The position numbers and the translations under genes are program-made. The notes under the pieces are model-generated. The model made no database searches. It had not been told where the DNA came from and saw nothing but the letters and a program-made list of their open reading frames with translations. DNA of 5,460 nt from Actinomycetota bacterium (lineage in GTDB: Bacteria; Actinomycetota; Humimicrobiia; Humimicrobiales; Humimicrobiaceae): contig JACIXO010000105.1 of the NCBI GenBank assembly GCA_014360385.1, forward strand, positions 1 through 5,460. Direction: 5' to 3'. Shown in pieces: positions 4,801 to 5,460 of the stretch (position 1 is the first letter of the stretch; each line of letters begins with the position of its first letter).

Positions 4801-5460
4801 CTAAACTTTGGCTTCCTTTGCAGGAAACCAATGCCTTGTTTTATTAGCTATTCTTACCAGGGTTAACATTACTGGTACTTCTACTAAAACTCCAACTACA
4901 GTAGCAAGTGTAGCACCTGAATTAAGACCAAATAAGGAGATAGCAACAGCAACAGCCAATTCAAAGAAATTACTTGCCCCAATCATAGCAGCAGGAGCAG
5001 CAATATCATGGGGAAGTTTCCAAAATTTACTCCACCCATACGCTAAAATAAAAATAAAAAAGGTCTGAATTACGAGTGGTACTGCAATTAAGATTATATG
5101 TAATGGGTTACTTAAAATAATATCTCCCTGGAATGAAAAAATTATTACAAGAGTTAAAAGAAGTCCAATTACAGTTACGTTATTAAATCTTTTTATAAAT
5201 ACTTCCTCAAAATATTTCATACCCTTCCTTTTTATAACAAAAATCCTGGAAAGATAACCAGCTGAAAACGGAATAACAACAAATAAAAAAACAGACAAAA
5301 GCAAAGTGTCATAAGGAACAAAAACATTACTAACACCCAGAAGAAAAGCTACTATAGGGGTAAAAGCAAAGAGAATTATAAGATCATTGACCGCAACCTG
5401 AACTAGAGTATATGCTGCATCTCCATCTGAGAGATAACTCCAAACAAAAACCATAGCAGT
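4801..5460 (-). CDS. acr3: Acr3-family arsenite efflux permease, C-terminal part, cut by the right edge
   Basis: The frame stays open to the right edge and gives 219 residues, about two thirds of a protein of roughly 350. The first residues, TAMVFVWS, continue the family motif around the conserved Cys of the fourth helix, which lies just outside the window. The ATG at 5454 is an internal Met within this motif, not a start. Hydrophobic stretches resolve into about six membrane segments, including NDLIILFAFTPIVAFLLGV, TLLLSVFLFVVIPFSAGYL, NVTVIGLLLTLVIIFSFQG and ATLATVVGVLVEVPVMLTLV. The signature GASNFFELAVAVAISLFG carries the conserved membrane Glu needed for transport. Acr3 carriers (bile/arsenite/riboflavin transporter superfamily) export As(III), sometimes Sb(III), in exchange for protons. 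The next gene downstream is the DGC gene. No arsC, arsA or arsR is visible in the window. Confidence 0.95.
   Translation of the reverse strand, partial: TAMVFVWSYLSDGDAAYTLVQVAVNDLIILFAFTPIVAFLLGVSNVFVPYDTLLLSVFLFVVIPFSAGYLSRIFVIKRKGMKYFEEVFIKRFNNVTVIGLLLTLVIIFSFQGDIILSNPLHIILIAVPLVIQTFFIFILAYGWSKFWKLPHDIAAPAAMIGASNFFELAVAVAISLFGLNSGATLATVVGVLVEVPVMLTLVRIANKTRHWFPAKEAKV

Noticed and set aside
4808..5068. Plus-strand open frame of 86 codons.
   Set aside because: Antisense to the membrane segments of the Acr3 gene; no ribosome binding site and no recognisable protein.

Overview
The window is AT-rich, and every gene I can support reads on the minus strand. It carries genes typical of a low-GC anaerobic bacterium (Clostridia-like, Halanaerobia-like or another low-GC anaerobe). 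The evidence is heavy AGA/AGG and ATA codon use, a stand-alone four-cysteine Fe-S domain protein of a kind known mainly from anaerobes, a DGC-domain protein, an Acr3 arsenite exporter, and a canonical AAGGAG ribosome binding site. Genus and species cannot be fixed from this sequence.

In the direction of transcription (right to left) the order is as follows. (1) The C-terminal two thirds of an Acr3-family arsenite exporter, cut by the right edge. (2) A small DGC-domain putative zinc-binding protein; its ribosome binding site places the start at an ATG three codons inside the longest frame. After it come an A/T stem and a 19-nt homopolymer. (3) A GH130-family beta-mannoside phosphorylase or glycosidase with a CxxC tail. 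(4) A NifS/IscS-type cysteine desulfurase with a complete active site. (5) A 182-residue Fe-S protein with a C-x2-C-x4-C-x16-C motif at the C-terminal end. (6) A 72-residue protein of unknown function, preceded by a tandem 15-bp repeat. (7) A 453-bp gene-free stretch with a very good sigma-A-type promoter (TTGACA, 17 bp, TATTAT), a dyad of ACAT/ATGT half-sites where transcription should begin, and a palindrome of TGGACA half-sites. (8) The N-terminal part of a PadR-family regulator, cut by the left edge, with a Cys/His-rich N-terminal extension.

The genes are codirectional but separated by 74 to about 450 bp, so this does not look like one tight operon. A theme recurs: thiol, metal or metalloid chemistry (arsenite export, DGC cysteines, cysteine desulfurase, Fe-S motif, Cys-rich regulator), with the GH130 gene as the outsider. 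Whether these parts form one functional unit is inference. The best lead is the Cys-extended PadR regulator downstream of a strong promoter whose predicted start point is covered by a dyad of PadR-like half-sites.
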